Source: Prorocentrum cordatum (Eukaryota > Sar > Dinophyceae > Prorocentrales > Prorocentraceae). Taken from it: DNA of 64,000 nucleotides. The notes below the pieces were generated by a model that saw only the letters and a list, made by a program, of their open reading frames with translations, had not been told where the DNA came from and ran no database searches. Shown here in pieces: positions 22,385-32,214 of this stretch (position 1 is the stretch's first letter; the number at the start of each line of letters is the position of its first letter). Location: positions 75,001 to 139,000 of the forward strand of contig CAUYUJ010020171.1 in NCBI GenBank assembly GCA_963575745.1. Direction: 5' to 3'. Position numbers and translations under genes: made by a program.

Positions 22385-22535
22385 CCAGAGGAGGAGGAGG
22401 GGCAGAGGAGGAGGAGGAGGAGGAGGGGCAGAGGAGGGGCAGAGGAGGAGGAGGGGCAGAGGAGGAGGGGCAGAGGAGGAGGAGGGGCAGAGGAGGAGGA
22501 GGGGCAGAGGAGGAGGAGGAGGGAAGAGGGGAGAC
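22385..22535. repeat. (GAGGAGGGGCA)n purine minisatellite
   Basis: Alternating GGAGGA and GGGGCAGA words over 150 bp. Confidence 0.93.
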
Positions 22536-22568
22536 CAAGGAGAGGGCAAGGGGGACGTCAACTGGCCC

Positions 22569-22790
22569 AGCCTGCGAGGTGTCCCTGGCAACAGACCCTG
22601 GAGTAAGTTCGCCCTCGCCGTGCTCGTCTCGATCCTCGGCCCACCCCCCGGGGGAGGGGAGGACTGGCTCGACCAGAACCTGCTGACCACGTACCTCGGC
22701 AGGCTGCGGCGGCGGCTCGAGAACTTCCAGATCCCGGACGTGGCGGTCTTCTCCTCGGGGGCGGCGCGGCGCAGGAGTCGGGAGCGAGGA
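22569..22790 (+). CDS. Possible exon, unknown protein
   Basis: The frame is continuous and strongly protein-like: NRPWSKFALAVLVSILG, then DWLDQNLLTTYLGRLRRRL and ENFQIPDVAVFSSG. A hydrophobic segment is followed by a basic amphipathic helix. It lies after a purine minisatellite and is followed by the hairpin repeat at 22791, into which the same frame continues to a stop at 22880. The last part is therefore probably not the original end. No family recognised and no start codon fixed. It is the best non-transposon coding candidate in the first half of the window. Confidence 0.4.
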
Positions 22791-22935
22791 TCGAGCAGTG
22801 GCGAAGCGTCTTGGCTTGCCTCTAGGCCCACCACAGAATGTTCTAAGAACGTCTTTGTGGTCTGCATGAACTGTTCTTAGAGCATTTCCAACTGAGACTG
22901 TTTTGATTTACCGCATCGGGCTGATGTTCTAATCA
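22791..22935. repeat. TGTTCTAAGAAC hairpin repeat, copy A
   Basis: Shares GCGAAGCGTC, TGTTCTAAGAAC, TGTTCTTAGA and ACTGAGAC with 30967-31110. TGTTCTAAGAAC and the later GTTCTTAGAGCATT can pair, giving a stem of about 12 bp. Confidence 0.65.
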
Positions 22936-23145
22936 CAGCCAGATCCCCAGGCTCCCGATAATCCTTGGTGGTCCCGCCCCCCCCCCCCCGCTCTGCATAC
23001 CGCAGCCGCCAGATCCCCAGGGTTCCGATAATCCCTGGTGGTCTCCCCCAGTCTGCATATTGCGGCCGCCATTTCCCCAGGTCCCCCGGTAATCCCTGAG
23101 GGTCCCCGCCTCCCGCTCCGACTTGTTCACTCTGCATACTGCGGC
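22936..23145. repeat. Tandem repeat of 60-70 bp, three units
   Basis: Units contain CAGATCCCCAGG, CCGATAATCCYTGGTGG and CTCTGCATAYYGCGGCCGCC. Starts at 22941, 23011 and 23071 give periods of 70 and 60 bp. Confidence 0.85.
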
Positions 23146-23159
23146 CAGGCCCCTACAGA

Positions 23160-23645
23160 ACGGAGCATAAGATCACACCACCGATTATGACAGATCTGAG
23201 CATAACATGTTACATCGTGTCAGACCATATCGTAACATACAACACCATGGCATAGCCGTGCATACCATAGCACAGCATCACAGCACACCATAACATGGCA
23301 ATACAAGTCATGACAAAGAAAGTATTATATAACAAATCACCGCAGCATTGAACACACCAATACAGAGCATGCCACAGCCTCGCAGGCCATGACAAAACCT
23401 ACCGTAGCACACCGCAGCAGAAGAACGCGTCCTATGATAGCTCGGATTATCCATACCATAACATATCAGAGCACCACAACACCTATAACATGGTATACCA
23501 TAACACAACATACCCTGTCATCACACGCCACATCATACCACATTATCAGAAACTAGAGAGCATGACAGAACGCGTAGCAACATATATGACATATCATCCA
23601 TCGTATAGCATATCGTGACAGCATGTATCATGGCATAACATGCCT
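23160..23645. repeat. Degenerate CATAACA/ACCATAGC array, low GC
   Basis: Short words CATAACAT, ACACCATA, CATACCATA and GCACAGCA repeat irregularly. This is visibly more A/C-rich than its surroundings. No gene. Confidence 0.7.
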
Positions 23646-23899
23646 CTCGGACCCCTTGGGCGCTTCTTGGAGCCCTCTCGGCCGCTCTGGGGCCCTCGGG
23701 TGAATGAATCACGAGTAGCGGGTGCGCATGCTCTGAGCCAAAGCAGCAGGGCGGTGCTCTGCCCATGGGAGGAGGAGCAGCGAACGCGCACATGCTCCGA
23801 GGCCAGTCAGCAGAGCGCCGCTCGGCGAATCGGAGCCCGAACAGGATGGGGAAGCCTGCTCTGAGGCCAAGGCGCCGAACGGCGCTCCACACACATAGA

Positions 23900-24065
23900 C
23901 AAGGGCTCCCAGGAGGGCGCGAAGTTATTCGCGCTTCGCGCTTCGCCGTCCTCCTTCCTCCTCCCCCTCCTCCTCGTCCTCCTCTTCTCCCCCTTGGGGG
24001 GCGGCGCGAGAGCGCGAAGTTATTCGCGCTTCGCGCAGCGCGAAGCGCGAACTTAGGAGCCCTTG
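23900..24065. mobile_element. 166-bp palindromic insertion, family C copy 1, CATAGA duplication
   Basis: Perfect 10-bp inverted ends CAAGGGCTCC and GGAGCCCTTG lie between CATAGA at 23894-23899 and 24066-24071. The interior has CGCGAAGTTATTCGCGC twice, a terminal GCGCAGCGCGAAGCGCG palindrome and a C/T-rich centre. A 166-bp sister lies at 24187-24352. Confidence 0.85.
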
Positions 24066-24186
24066 CATAGAAGGGCAGGCCGCAGCGAGGGCGCATGCCT
24101 TGAGGCAGGTTGGCAGGGCGCCGCTCTGGCAAGTGGAGCCCGATCAGTCCGAGCATGTGGGGCCCCGGCACATAGAATACTAGAGC

Positions 24187-24352
24187 CAAGGGCTCCCCCG
24201 AGGGCGCGAAGTTATTCGCGCTTCGCGCTTCGCGGTCCTCGTTCCTTCTCCCCCTCCTCCTCGTCCTCCTTTTCTCCCCCTTGGGGGGCGGCGCGAGGGC
24301 GCGAAGTTATTCGCGCTTCGCGCAGCGCGAAGCGCGAAGCTGGGAGCCCTGG
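24187..24352. mobile_element. 166-bp palindromic insertion, family C copy 2, 15-bp target duplication
   Basis: Same length and internal structure as 23900-24065, ends CAAGGGCTCC and GGAGCCCTGG. Flanks are ATAGAATACTAGAGC (24172-24186) and ATAGAGTACTAGAGC (24353-24367), 14 of 15 identical. The duplication is longer than the 6 bp of copy 1, so target-duplication length varies. Confidence 0.85.
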
Positions 24353-24397
24353 ATAGAGTACTAGAGCACAGGACTCAGGACGGAGAGCACTGCGAGC

Positions 24398-24520
24398 TTG
24401 GGGAAAGCTCACCTCGCGCCTCGCGGCACGGCGGCGGACGTGAGCCCGGCGTTCGCGGGGCCGCGGCCGGTGCCCTTGTGTTTTTTTCGCCTCGTCGTCG
24501 CGTGCGAGGCCGCGACCTCC
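24398..24520 (+). CDS. Possible exon, unknown protein
   Basis: A frame reads AADVSPAFAGPRPVPLCFFR then LVVACEAATSNSA before a pyrimidine-rich tract beginning near 24540. It has no ATG, so it would be an internal exon with a donor near CAACAGTGCGTG. No family recognised. Confidence 0.25.
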
Positions 24521-24544
24521 AACAGTGCGTGTCTGCGTCTATCC

Positions 24545-25105
24545 ATCGTATCTTCTTCGCCCTCGTTTCCATCCCCATGATTCAATCGTTTTCCCCCCTC
24601 CCCCGTTTGCCCCCTTTGCCTTTCTTCTTCTTCTTCCTCCTTCACTCAGCATCTTTTTCTTCCCTGCTGATCCCGAAGCCCCTCCAGGACCTTCCTCCCT
24701 AAGACCCCGTATATTGCCCATTTAGTTTCCCCTCCCTTCCCTCTCCCATTCTTCTCCCCCTCCCTCATATCTTCCTTCTCCTTATTCCGTTCCTTTCCCT
24801 CCTGCTCATCCCGCTATTCGTCCTCCTGGTGTGCGAGGGCGGTCTACCCTATCTCGCGAGGAAGAAGAGCGCCGAGGTTGTCGTCAGCGATAGGCCCCCC
24901 CTTTCCCTTGGTCTCCTTTTTCCGACCGCTTCCCCTCCCCCCTCCTTCTCCCGTTCCTCCTCCTCCTCCCCCTCCTCCTCCTCCTCCTCCTCCTCCTCCT
25001 CCTCCTCCCCCTCCTCCTCCTCCTCCTCCTCCTCCTCCTTGTCCTCGTCCTCGTCCTCCTCCTCCTCCTCCTCGCCCCTGTCATCCTCCTCCTGCTCTCC
25101 CCCAG
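24545..25105. repeat. Pyrimidine-rich tracts around a short possible exon (24829-24890)
   Basis: CTTCTTCTTCCTCC, CCTCCCTTCCCTCTCCC and a long (TCC)n run at 24955-25095. Between them, CGAGGGCGGTCTACC to CGATAGG (frame CEGGLPYLARKKSAEVVVSD) looks like a short exon embedded in intron-like DNA, but this is inference. Confidence 0.6.
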
Positions 25106-25183
25106 CTCCTCCTGGGAGGGGGCAGGGAGCAGGGCGGCGCAGAGCCCTCGCCCGTCGCCCCGCCGCCGCCTCCTGCCCCCCCG

Positions 25184-25277
25184 AGGTCCTCCTGGAGGCG
25201 TTCGAGAACCCGAAGTTCAGGCCGCCCACCTCCGCGCAAGGAGGAGGAGGAGGAGGAGGAGGAGGAGGAGGAGGAGG
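25184..25277 (+). CDS. Possible short exon next to a (GGA)n array, unknown protein
   Basis: The frame PPEVLLEAFENPKFRPPTSA is protein-like and follows CCGCCTCCTGCCCCCCCGAG, a plausible acceptor region. It runs directly into a (GGA)n array starting at 25231. No family recognised. Confidence 0.25.
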
Positions 25278-25799
25278 GGCCGCCTCCAGGAGTGCAGAGG
25301 GCGTCGGGACCTGCCCTCCCCTCGGCTCACCCACTTCTTCTGCGTTGCACCTGCGGGGGGCCCCGCCTGTCCCCCAAAAATGGGTGCCTTTCCTCGTGCG
25401 CGGCGCGGGCTCGATGCGGCCTCCACGCGGATTTGGCGTGCATGCGACGCGGATTCGGCGCGGGACTCGACACGGACCCGACGAGTCCGACATGGATTCG
25501 ACGCGGACTCGACGCGGACGGGGGCTCGACGGGACAGACGAGGCCCCCCCCCCGAAGACGCAGCATACTCTATTCCCCGCCCTCCTGGGCGCTGGGCCCT
25601 CGCTCGGGGTTCGCAGCGCCTCGTCGCCTCTCCTCCCTCCCTCCCTCCCTTCCTTCCGTCCTTCTCGGCCTCCTTCCTCCCCCTCGTCCTCATCATTCCT
25701 TCCTTCCTCCCCCTCGTCCTCCCTCCTTCCTCGCCTCCCTCCGCCCTTCCTTCCTTCTCAGCCTCCTTCCTCCCCCTCGTCCTCATCCTCCTCCCTCTG

Positions 25800-26265
25800 C
25801 ATTTCGGCGCCCCCGTCACGCGCCTCGAGGCCCCACAGGGCGCTCCACCGAAGGCTCCAGAGGCTGGTGGCCCGCCCCCGTGTTGGCGCACCCCTCACAC
25901 GCTTCGTGGCTCCATCGGGCGCTCCACCGAAGGCCCACGTGGCTGCGTCCGCATGGTTGCCCGCCCCGTTCTGGCGCTCCCCTCGCGCGCTTCGTGGACC
26001 CCTGGGGAGCTACACCGAAAGCACTAGTGGTTGTGTCCGCATGGTGACCCGCCCCATTTCGTCGCAACCATCACACGTTTCGTGGCCCCAAAGAGAGCTC
26101 CACCCAAAGCTCCAGAGGCTGCGCCCGCATGGTGGCCCGCTCCATTTCGGCGCACCCCTCACGCGGTTCGTGGCCCCATAGGGCGTTCCACCGAAGGCCC
26201 CCGTGGCTGCGTCCGCGTGGTGACCCGCCCCCATTCTTGCGCACCCCTCGCGCGCGTCGTGCCAC
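25800..26265. repeat. 88-bp tandem repeat, five to six units
   Basis: CATTTCGGCGCACCCCTCAC or variants start at 25800, 25879, 25967, 26055, 26143 and 26232. Each unit contains CGTGGCCCC, GGGCGCTCCACCGAAGG and a GCATGGTGACCCGCCCC tail. Open frames across it repeat with the unit and shift between units, so they are not called coding. Confidence 0.9.
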
Positions 26266-27415
26266 CCCCGCTTGCCATTTGAGCCGTGCGAGTGCGTGCG
26301 TGCATGGGGCAACGTTGAGTGCGGTCTGGCGCTCGTCGGCGAAGAGTTCACGGGCACTGAAGATCCCTCAGTGCGTTCGTGTGTATTGAACGGTCCTGTT
26401 TATAGTCGCAGTGTTTTTAGAAAAAGGGGTTCCTCGCCAGGGTTTGCTTGGCTCGGTTTGGTTTGGCCTTGCCCGTTGCAGACCTCGATCGCGAGCTCGT
26501 GAAATCGTCGTGGAGGGCCCGATTAATCTAGGCCTCTCAGACGGGGTCCGAGCAGAGGCCTGAGGACCGCCCCGCATCGCCGATAACCTCTCGCCAGAGC
26601 GTACTCTGGTGCGTGACCGCTGGGGTCAGATTCCCCGACGGACGACGGCGATGCGTCAGCAGCGGCTTGCGAGCTTGGTTTTGGCCCCGCCCCCCTCCCC
26701 ACGCCACCCCAAGGCCGCGAACAAACGTCACCCTTGTCCAGGGTCACTCATGTGCGCAGGTGAAGGAGGCGGAGGAGGAGGAGGAGGCGGAGGATGAGGA
26801 GGCCCCCAGAGGTCCTTATAAGTTCTGCTCTGGTTCGGGTCTTTTTCAGGCCCCGACCTGGCAGCGGCTGCGGTCATGTATTTACGTAGGTCGAGGCCGG
26901 TTGCAAGCGGAGCCAATTTTCAAGCGGATTGCCTTGTTGAAGGCATCGAGTATGGAGACATGAGGGTGGAACAGGAGGGCGATGAGGAGGAGAGGGACGG
27001 GGGAGGAGGAGGATGAGGAGGACGAGGAGGACGAGGAGGATACATTAGTTATGTTGACCTCTGTGGACGTTTTGAACGCCCCCTCCCCTCTACCTCCCCC
27101 ATCCCTTCCTTCCCCTCTCTCCCCCTCCATCTCCCTCCACCGACCCACCCCCCCTTCTCCACGTCCTGGTCCTTGTCGCCGCCCTCGCTCGTCGCGTCGT
27201 CGCTTTTGCGTCGCCGCCCTCCTGCTCGGAGGGGGGAGGGCAGCGGGCGTGGAGAGCCGGGAGAGCGAGGGGCGGCAGCGCTCACGAGCTCGTGCTTCGG
27301 CGCCGTGCGCGCGCCCGCTCTCCGGGCCGCATGTGCCAGACGCGGCGGCGGGGGGTCCCGCGTGCCGAGAGGCGCAGGGGGAGTGCAGGGAGGGCCAGGA
27401 GCATTGGAGGAGAGG
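26266..27415. other. Unassigned stretch with possible exon
   Basis: It includes a small piece of the GATGGGGTCGG family (26525-26600) and a GGA tract (26765-26800). A frame, RSCIYVGRGRLQAEPIFKR then IALLKASSMET, stops at 26963. GTCTTTTTCAG just upstream (26838-26848) would be a good acceptor. Purine-rich and C/T-rich DNA follows to 27170. No family recognised. Confidence 0.3.
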
Positions 27416-27418
27416 AGC

Positions 27419-27567
27419 CCTCCTCCTCCTCCTCCTCCTCCTCCTCCTCCTCCTCCTCCTCCTCCTCCTCCTCCTCCTCCTCCTCCTCCCTCCTCCTCCT
27501 CCTCCTCCTCCCTCCTCCTCCTCCTCCTCCTCCTCCTCCTCCTCCTCCTCCTCCTCCTCCTCCTCCT
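27419..27567. repeat. (TCC)n array
   Basis: Nearly pure TCC/CCT triplets for about 150 bp. Confidence 0.96.
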
Positions 27568-27670
27568 GGGGGGGGATGCCAGTGTTTTCGGGCCGACGTC
27601 TTGCGCGTGACGTGGAGCAGTGCCCTCGTGTCCTTCGGCTCGCACGCCGTCGGCACTCCGAGTCTGGTTA

Positions 27671-29085
27671 TCGAAGACGCCCACGGCGAATCACCGCCGG
27701 CCCCTCCCTTGTTGGAAACGCCTGTGTGGCCGAACGTTGTGGCCAGAGGCCTGCCAAGCTATCGGACCATGTGTTCCCCGAATCGGTTTGGAAAGCGCTC
27801 GGGGAACACGGTGGGGGAGGAGGAAGGAGAGGAGAGGGAGGCAGAAGGAGGAGGAGGAGGCCTCTTCGGTGCCTCTTGGGGTTTTCTTGCGGCCTCCAGG
27901 GAGCTTGCTGGGGGCCTCTTGGAGGCCTCTTTGGGGCCTCCTTTGGGGTCTCCTCGGCCGTCTTAGGGCGTTCCTGGCTTGTCTGACGCCGTCGGAAGCC
28001 ATCATGGGGGCCTGTCCGGGTCGTCTTGGGGCCCTTTCGGGGCATCTCAGGGCCGTCTTCGAGGCCATCTTGGGCCCTCTTGGGGCCGTCTTGGGGATCT
28101 CTTGGGCCGTCATGGGGCCATCTCGGAGGCCTCGTGGGCGATCTTGGGGCGATCTTGGGGGCCAATTGGGCCGTCTTGAGCGGTCGGAATGCCGAGAAGA
28201 AGCAAATTCCCCAATCCTTCCAAACCCGAAGGATAGCAGTGATTTTAGTCTCTTCTGGCCCTCCTGGAGGACCTCTTGGAGGCCTCTTGGGTCGTATTGG
28301 GCCGTCTTGGAGGCTTCTCGGGCGAGCTTGGAGATATCTTGGACTCTCTTGGGCCGTCTTGGAAGCCGTCTTGGATCATTTTGGGCGGACTTGGAGGCCA
28401 TCTTTGGTCTACGTGGCCATCTTGCAGGCCATCTGGAGCTGTCTTGGAGGATTCTTTTCCGGATTGAGGTCCTTTCCAGGTGGCCAGCGGGACGCGCCGG
28501 AGCCCCAGGGGGAGTTCTTGTGGAAAAGAACCACAACCAAAAAGATAGGATTTGGCACGCCAGGCACCCCTCTTGCAAGCAACAGGGGGCGGCGGATCTA
28601 GTGGCCTTTGGCTCTTCCCACCACCGCGCCTGGGTTGTAGGCCAGAGGCCTCTTGGATGCCTGCGGGGATATCTTGGGAAGGCATCTCGGAAGCCTCTCG
28701 GAGGCCGTTTTGCTGTGTCTTGGAGCCTCTCGGGGGCATCTTGGGGGCTTCTTGAGTCCTGATTTGGGCCTGCTGGGTGGGGTTTCTTGTGGGCCTGCTG
28801 GCGGTCTCGGGGGTCATCTTGGGATGGAGGGCTCGAAAATGTCAATTCGAGCTTCCCCTGCTGAACCCCTGTTTGGGCCCTCTTGAGCCATCTTGCTGGC
28901 CTCTTGGGTCGTCCTGAGGCCATTCTGTGCCGTCCTGTGTCCCTCTTGGCGGCCTCTTGAGTGGTCTTAGTGCAATATCTGGCGCCTTTCGGGCCGTCTT
29001 GGAGAGTTGGATGCCCGAAAAGGCGAGAACGCCAACATCATCCAGCAACATATGGAACCTCAGTGATGTTTACCTCTGGGGGTGG
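27671..29085. repeat. LR dispersed repeat, copy 2
   Basis: The left end TCGAAGACGCC is uninterrupted (empty site for the 5372-5544 MITE). GTGTTCCCCGAATCGG follows at 27770-27785, after which a purine-rich insert and then the CTTGGGGCCTC word array run to the end. Spacers lie at about 28180 and 29005, and the middle block at 28470-28640 matches 7320-7490. It is shorter than copy 1 because it has fewer spacer-to-spacer units. Confidence 0.85.
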
Positions 29086-29216
29086 GGACGGCCCCCCCAG
29101 CAACAACCCTGGATTGGCCCCTGCCACGGGCAGCCACTGCGCGCCAGTGGCGCGGCATCCGCAGACGTCCTGCGCCGACGTGGCGAGGTGATTCCCCGAG
29201 GGGTACTTTCCCTTCA

Positions 29217-29264
29217 CACAGAGACGCACACACGCACACATACACACACGGACACACGCACACA

Positions 29265-29299
<35 letters not shown>

Positions 29300-29532
29300 G
29301 CACACACACACGCAAAGACACACACGCACACGCACACACACAGACACGCACTGACACACACGCAAACAGACACAGACACACACTGACACACACGCACACA
29401 GACACACGCACACACACACACACACGCACACACACACAAACACGCGCACAACACACACACACACGCACACACACGCACACACACACGCACACACACACAA
29501 ACACGCGCACACACACACACGCACACAAACAC
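29217..29532. repeat. (CA)n-type array with CG and AGA variants
   Basis: ACACACAC with ACGCACAC, ACAGACAC and ACAAACAC words over 315 bp. Val/Cys-rich frames on the - strand are artefacts. Confidence 0.95.
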
Positions 29533-29663
29533 GTGGGGCAGCCAGTGTCACGAACTGAATGGAGCGTCGCGCCGAAACTGACAACATTGCATCCTCGACG
29601 GACGACGACCGACGACGACCGATGACGACGACGACGACCGATGACCAGGACGACCTGCAGACG

Positions 29664-29784
29664 GCGACGATGTCTTGACACGACCGGGGAACGCGCGAGG
29701 CAGAGCAGCTACCTGAAGGACGCGCTGACGCACCTGACACTGCTGCTGCAGCACCGGGATGACGCCAAGGCAGTGCTCGCATGA
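29664..29784 (+). CDS. Possible 3'-terminal exon, unknown protein
   Basis: The frame ends CLDTTGERARQSSYLKDALT then HLTLLLQHRDDAKAVLA followed by TGA at 29782-29784, a convincing amphipathic helix. Upstream sequence is a GAC/ACG repeat, so the exon start is unclear, possibly an AG near 29699. The opposite strand is open across the same bases. No family recognised. Confidence 0.3.
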
Positions 29785-30595
29785 CCCCTTCGTGCCCCTG
29801 CTCTCGGCCTCCTCCTCCACCCATCTGTTTTTTTTGTCTGGAGCGCGCCGCTATTATTCTGACTACTTACTCATCACCTACCTCCCTACTCCCTCCCCTC
29901 CACCCCTCAATCATCCGCCCCTCCGCATTGCTTTCGCTCTCTCTGTATTTCCCTTTATATGTGTACATGCATGTATGCATACATTTCTATGTGCTACTAA
30001 TACATACGTATGCACATACATACATATATGTATGTATGTATGTATACACGCTTGAAGCTGGTGTGGAGGAAAACGAAGAGGATACGGAGGTGAATGATGG
30101 GGTTGGGAGGCGGGGAACGAGGAAGAGGAGGTGGCTGAAGAGGAGAAGCAGCAGCAGGAGGGAGGAAGAGCAAGATCTGGATCACGGGAAAGCGTCAGTG
30201 AAGCAAGCACAAAGATCAGGCATGAGAGCAGGGCCATGATCAGGAATGAGAGCAGGCGCGTGATCAGGACGAGCGGCAGGAGGTCGAGGAACAGGAGACT
30301 GTGGGGGGCGGCCAGGGAGGAGGGGAGGAGGCCACAGGGGGTGCGAAGGGGGGAGGCGGCGGAGCCAGAGAACGAGAGGGAGGACGAAGAGAAGGAGCGA
30401 GCGAGGAGGAGCGTGTGTGGAGACTGGAGAGCCCACCTGGGGCGCCGGCCGGGCCGCGGTCGGGGCGTGCCTCGGGCCCCACCCGGGAGGCCCTCCCGGG
30501 GAGGCCCACCGGAGGGGGCGGCGGCGGCGGCGAAGCCGCCGACGGTGGCAGTCCGAGGCGTGGATTGATCCATGACCACCGCCTGGGCTGTTGTT
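29785..30595. other. No gene seen: C/T-rich, then TATG and purine-rich DNA
   Basis: C/T-rich to about 29940, ATGCATACATT and (TATG)n words at 29965-30045, then GAGGA- and GGGGAGG-type purine-rich sequence to about 30420. Long frames on the - strand reflect this bias. Confidence 0.5.
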
Positions 30596-30960
30596 CTAGG
30601 CCTCTCAGATGGGGTGGAAGTAGATGGGGTCGGAGGATCGCGCCGCATCGCCGATTCATCGGCGATGCGGCTCGATGTGGAGCCCGAGTTTCTCCACGCC
30701 GACGTCGCCAGTGCATCGCCGACTTTGCCAGTGCATCGCCGGTGCATCCTCGATGCATCGCCGATGCGGCGCGATCCTCTCAGAAGCCAGGCGAAGGCTG
30801 GCACCCCCCTTGGCTACTAAAACGGAGCTCTTGGAAATTGCTTATTTCGGGCATGTGCTTTTCTCTTGCGGGGAGACCGCTTTAGCAGCCACGGATTTGC
30901 CAGCCTTCGCCCAGCTTCCGACACATCTACTCGGACTCCATCTGGGAAGCGTATAATTGA
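30596..30960. repeat. GATGGGGTCGGAGGATCGCG repeat, copy 2 (interrupted)
   Basis: Matches 21547-21730 on both sides of the insertion at 30783-30918; the right part is CGACACATCTACTCGG then ACTCCATCTGGGAAG. It runs directly into the hairpin repeat copy B, which in copy 1 lies about 1 kb downstream. Confidence 0.75.
30783..30918. mobile_element. 136-bp insertion with 20-bp inverted ends
   Basis: Left end GAAGCCAGGCGAAGGCTGGC (30783-30802). The reverse complement of 30899-30918 is GAAGCTGGGCGAAGGCTGGC, 18 of 20 identical. Copy 1 of the host repeat is continuous at the matching point (21691-21710). The exact target duplication is ambiguous because TC/CTC lies at both edges. No coding capacity. 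Confidence 0.8.
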
Positions 30961-30966
30961 TCTTTG

Positions 30967-31110
30967 TCGAGCGGTTGCGAAGCGTCATGGCTCGCCTTCA
31001 GGCCATCCATGCAAGTGATGTTCTAAGAACCTGTTGTGGCTTGCGCGAGATGTTCTTAGAACGTTTCTGACTGAGACCGTTATGTTTCATTGTAGCGGCC
31101 TCTTGTTATA
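30967..31110. repeat. TGTTCTAAGAAC hairpin repeat, copy B
   Basis: Counterpart of 22791-22935. TGTTCTAAGAAC and ATGTTCTTAGAACG give a near-perfect stem, followed by TTTCTGACTGAGACC. Confidence 0.65.
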
Positions 31111-31597
31111 AGAGCATTGTTGTTGATGTTGTTGTTTTTGCTGGTGTGCGTATGGCATGAGTTAGCTCCAAGAGCATGCCGCTGTAGACTCGCAGGATGG
31201 CCGGGACGGTCGGCCCCCCCTCAATCCTGGGAACCTGGGCGGGCGGTGGATGTGGATCTACTCGGGCCCTGCGGGGGCCAGGTGCATCCACGTCCACCCA
31301 CTGGCCGAGGAGTCCCCAGAGGCCGATCCCCCTCGCGGACAGGCTGGGCGTTGTCTCTCTCTCCGCGATGTCAATGTGTCGGTTCTCGGCCAATCAGCCT
31401 TGGGGAAGGATGCGGCAGCCCAAAGCGTACGAACAGCGGCAGTACAACACGGAACCGTACCGAACACCGCTCGAGCGAGAGCCCCGAGACGGAACAACAA
31501 AGTTGTCCTCAAAACGGAAAGTGCGTTGATCTTGCAGCGTTCTTGACATCTCAGGGCGGGAGCCGTTCCGGGGCCCGCCCCCGCTCGGTATCGCTTA

Positions 31598-31770
31598 ACC
31601 AATCCCCATCCCCATCCCCATCCCTTTCGAGACCCCCACCAAATTACCACCCCAGTTGGGGATACACCCCTCGAAACCCGAAGGGAACGACCGATATCCC
31701 CATCTAGGGGGGTACATCGGCCAGTGGGGCTCAGGCCACGCCGCTGGGGATGGGGATCGGTTCAACAATG
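31598..31770. repeat. Imperfect foldback with AACCAATCCCCATCCCC arms
   Basis: CTTAACCAATCCCCATCCCC on the left pairs with GGGGATGGGGATCGGTTCAA on the right. The end points and any target duplication are not certain. Confidence 0.45.
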
Positions 31771-31968
31771 CTCACCCGCCCGCGCGCGCGGGCCCGAGGT
31801 GGAGGACCTTGCGCGTAGCTGCGCCGCGCTGGCGGCGCTGAGGCCGCTGCAGTGCGAGCTGCGGGGCGAGCCCGCGCCTTCGCGCTCTCTCTTGCCCGTC
31901 CTCGGAGGGGGCTCGGTGTATGCACCGCGTCGTGCTCTGTCGGCCGAGGGGACAAGGAGCTCAGCGAA

Positions 31969-32197
31969 GGAGCGTGTTTCTTTATTGCTTGGGCCTTGGG
32001 GCATAAAGGGCATTATAGCCCCTGGCCCCCCCTCCCCCTCCCCCCCTACAACGTAACGCCCCTCCCCCCCAGTGCGCTCCAGGCACTGCCGCCGTGCGCA
32101 CGGCGGGGGGGAGGCGTTGCATTATGCCCCCCCCCCGCCCCCCCCCCTCCCGTCCCCTATAATGCCCATTATCGCCGAAAAGAACGAAACGTGCTCC
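31969..32197. mobile_element. 229-bp foldback insertion, family D, 15-bp target duplication
   Basis: The left arm GGAGCGTGTTTCTTTATTGC and GGGCATTATAG mirrors the right arm, whose reverse complement starts GGAGCACGTTTCGTTCTTTT and includes GGGCATTATAGG. Flanks are AAGGAGCTCAGCGAA (31954-31968) and GAGGAGCTCAGCGAA (32198-32212), 14 of 15 identical. Its ends resemble those of the much larger element at 57757-58843. Confidence 0.8.
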
Positions 32198-32214
32198 GAG
32201 GAGCTCAGCGAAGG

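Noticed and set aside
24829-26181. A 450-codon + frame spanning TCC, GGA and 88-bp repeats
   Set aside because: It runs through three unrelated simple or tandem repeats; only two short segments look protein-like and are reported separately.
29038-29824. Val/Cys-rich proteins on the - strand
   Set aside because: Artefact of the CA-type array at 29217-29532.
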